DNA of 64,000 nt, taken from NCBI GenBank assembly GCA_022601195.1, contig JAHZIX010000044.1, forward strand, positions 1 through 64,000, written 5' to 3'. The notes below the pieces were generated by a model that saw nothing but the letters and a program-made list of their open reading frames with translations, searched no databases and was not told the origin of the DNA. The DNA is from Deltaproteobacteria bacterium (lineage in GTDB: Bacteria; Acidobacteriota; Thermoanaerobaculia; Multivoradales; JAHZIX01). Both the position numbers and the translations under genes were made by a program. This document shows positions 63,423 through 64,000 of the stretch, one piece after another (positions within the stretch are counted from its first letter, which is position 1; each line of letters begins with the position of its first letter).

Positions 63423-64000
63423 CAGTGGCCTCCTTTCGCCGCAGTCACGACCTTTTCCGCGGCGTCGGACATCTGCTGCGCCACAATGAAATCGAATTTC
63501 GCTTCCCGGAGAACTTCTCTCCCCTGCTCGACGTTGGTGCCTTCCAAACGCACGACCACCGGAATGGTCACATCCCCAAGCTCCTCGATGGCGGCCACGA
63601 CACCGCGGGCAATGCGATCGGTACGGGCAATCCCACCGAAAATGTTGATCAACACCGCCTTGACGCTGGGATCGGAGATGATGATGCGAAAGGCGTTCTG
63701 CACCGCTTCCTGACTGGCAGAACCCCCAACATCCAAGAAATTGGAGGGCTCGGCGCCGTAGAGCTTGATGATGTCCATGGTGGCCATAGCGAGGCCGGCA
63801 CCGTTGACCATGCAGCCGATGGTGCCATCCAGCTTGATGTAGTTGAGGCCGAACTTGCTGGCTTCTACTTCGAGGGGATTCTCTTCCGCTTCGTCCCGCA
63901 TGGCGGCGACGTCTTTGTGACGGAACAGCGCGTTGTCGTCGAAGTCCACCTTGGCGTCGAGGGCCATCACATCGCCGTCCGCGTTGATCATCAAGGGATT
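63422..64000 (-). CDS. sucC: Succinyl-CoA synthetase beta subunit, 5' part outside window
   Basis: The C-terminal 192 residues are present and the frame is open to the window edge. Visible: VMALDAKVDFDDNALFRHKD, LNYIKLDGTIGCMVNGAGLA, the FLDVGGSASQEAVQNAF segment, VLINIFGGIARTDRIARGVV and VRLEGTNVEQGREVL. It is the ATP-grasp beta chain that pairs with SucD to make ATP or GTP from succinyl-CoA in the TCA cycle. The stop overlaps the sucD start. Confidence 0.95.
   Translation of the reverse strand, partial: NPLMINADGDVMALDAKVDFDDNALFRHKDVAAMRDEAEENPLEVEASKFGLNYIKLDGTIGCMVNGAGLAMATMDIIKLYGAEPSNFLDVGGSASQEAVQNAFRIIISDPSVKAVLINIFGGIARTDRIARGVVAAIEELGDVTIPVVVRLEGTNVEQGREVLREAKFDFIVAQQMSDAAEKVVTAAKGGH

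Noticed and set aside
1..64000. tRNA, rRNA, CRISPR arrays and selenocysteine recoding
   Set aside because: No T-arm/acceptor pattern, no rRNA stretches and no regularly spaced repeat-spacer array were seen. The sucD TGA has no obvious SECIS-like hairpin directly downstream that I could recognise, so Sec insertion is not proposed.

Overview
The window looks like a chromosomal segment of an Acidobacteriota bacterium, most likely of the Thermoanaerobaculia type. The pointers are a PadR regulator translationally coupled to a very large ADOP-type (acidobacterial duplicated orphan permease) FtsX/MacB permease, a wHTH regulator with a periplasmic TolB-like propeller, big secreted repeat proteins with cohesin, dockerin and IPTL-CTERM-like signals, a b558-type sdhCAB operon, and a sucC-sucD-ndk neighbourhood. 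Base composition is GC-rich throughout. No rRNA, tRNA or CRISPR array was seen. The lineage call is inference from gene content.

Layout. 1-9.1 kb: two divergent giant secreted proteins, a beta-helix/DUF11-repeat protein cut by the left edge and an 1801-residue cohesin/IPTL/dockerin/cadherin/beta-propeller protein. 9.1-15.7 kb: accessory strip with a VapBC module, a BNR-repeat exported protein, a nucleotidyltransferase pair, a vapC relic and decayed repeats. 15.7-20.5 kb: an exported PQQ-propeller/esterase fusion divergent from a one-component regulator with a propeller sensor. 21.3-27.8 kb: TonB receptor, two DUF3526 permeases, an ABC ATPase and a small DUF2946-like metal-site protein. 28.5-35.5 kb: an M28 peptidase, then a tightly coupled ABC exporter / amidohydrolase-CIA30 / DesK-like kinase / LuxR-type regulator operon. 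35.6-42.5 kb: two more PIN toxin modules, comM (YifB) and istB wreckage, and PadR-ADOP. 42.6-48 kb: esterase, membrane AraC regulator, lipase-like hydrolase, bioA, membrane metalloprotease. 48.4-52.1 kb: VapBC, then bioB-bioF-bioD. 52.2-55.6 kb: sdhC-sdhA-sdhB. 55.7-61.1 kb: PcnB-like nucleotidyltransferase, hydrolase-OsmC fusion, and an osmoprotectant ABC transporter whose permease and binding protein are fused. 61.2-64 kb: ndk, an S51-like protein, sucD and sucC (cut by the right edge).

The main unexplained structure is a family of short repeats that read as the GHN...P-loop segment of a ComM/YifB-type AAA ATPase. All copies found are intergenic and on the + strand. Three different toxin-antitoxin modules (10.1-10.7, 35.9-36.6 and 41.0-41.7 kb) each lie between a left-type copy and a right-type copy about 1 kb apart, and a solo copy lies at 20.6 kb. 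A partial vapC relic at 15.5 kb is fused to another copy at a shared 8-base stretch. The TA toxins share a TTG start; in these three modules the TTG overlaps the antitoxin TGA.

Other points for a second look: an in-frame TGA in the TCA-cycle gene sucD, an internal IPTL-CTERM-like signal followed by a second signal-like segment and a dockerin inside one reading frame, two enzyme-family proteins that lack a catalytic residue, and a perfect 22-base inverted repeat next to ndk.
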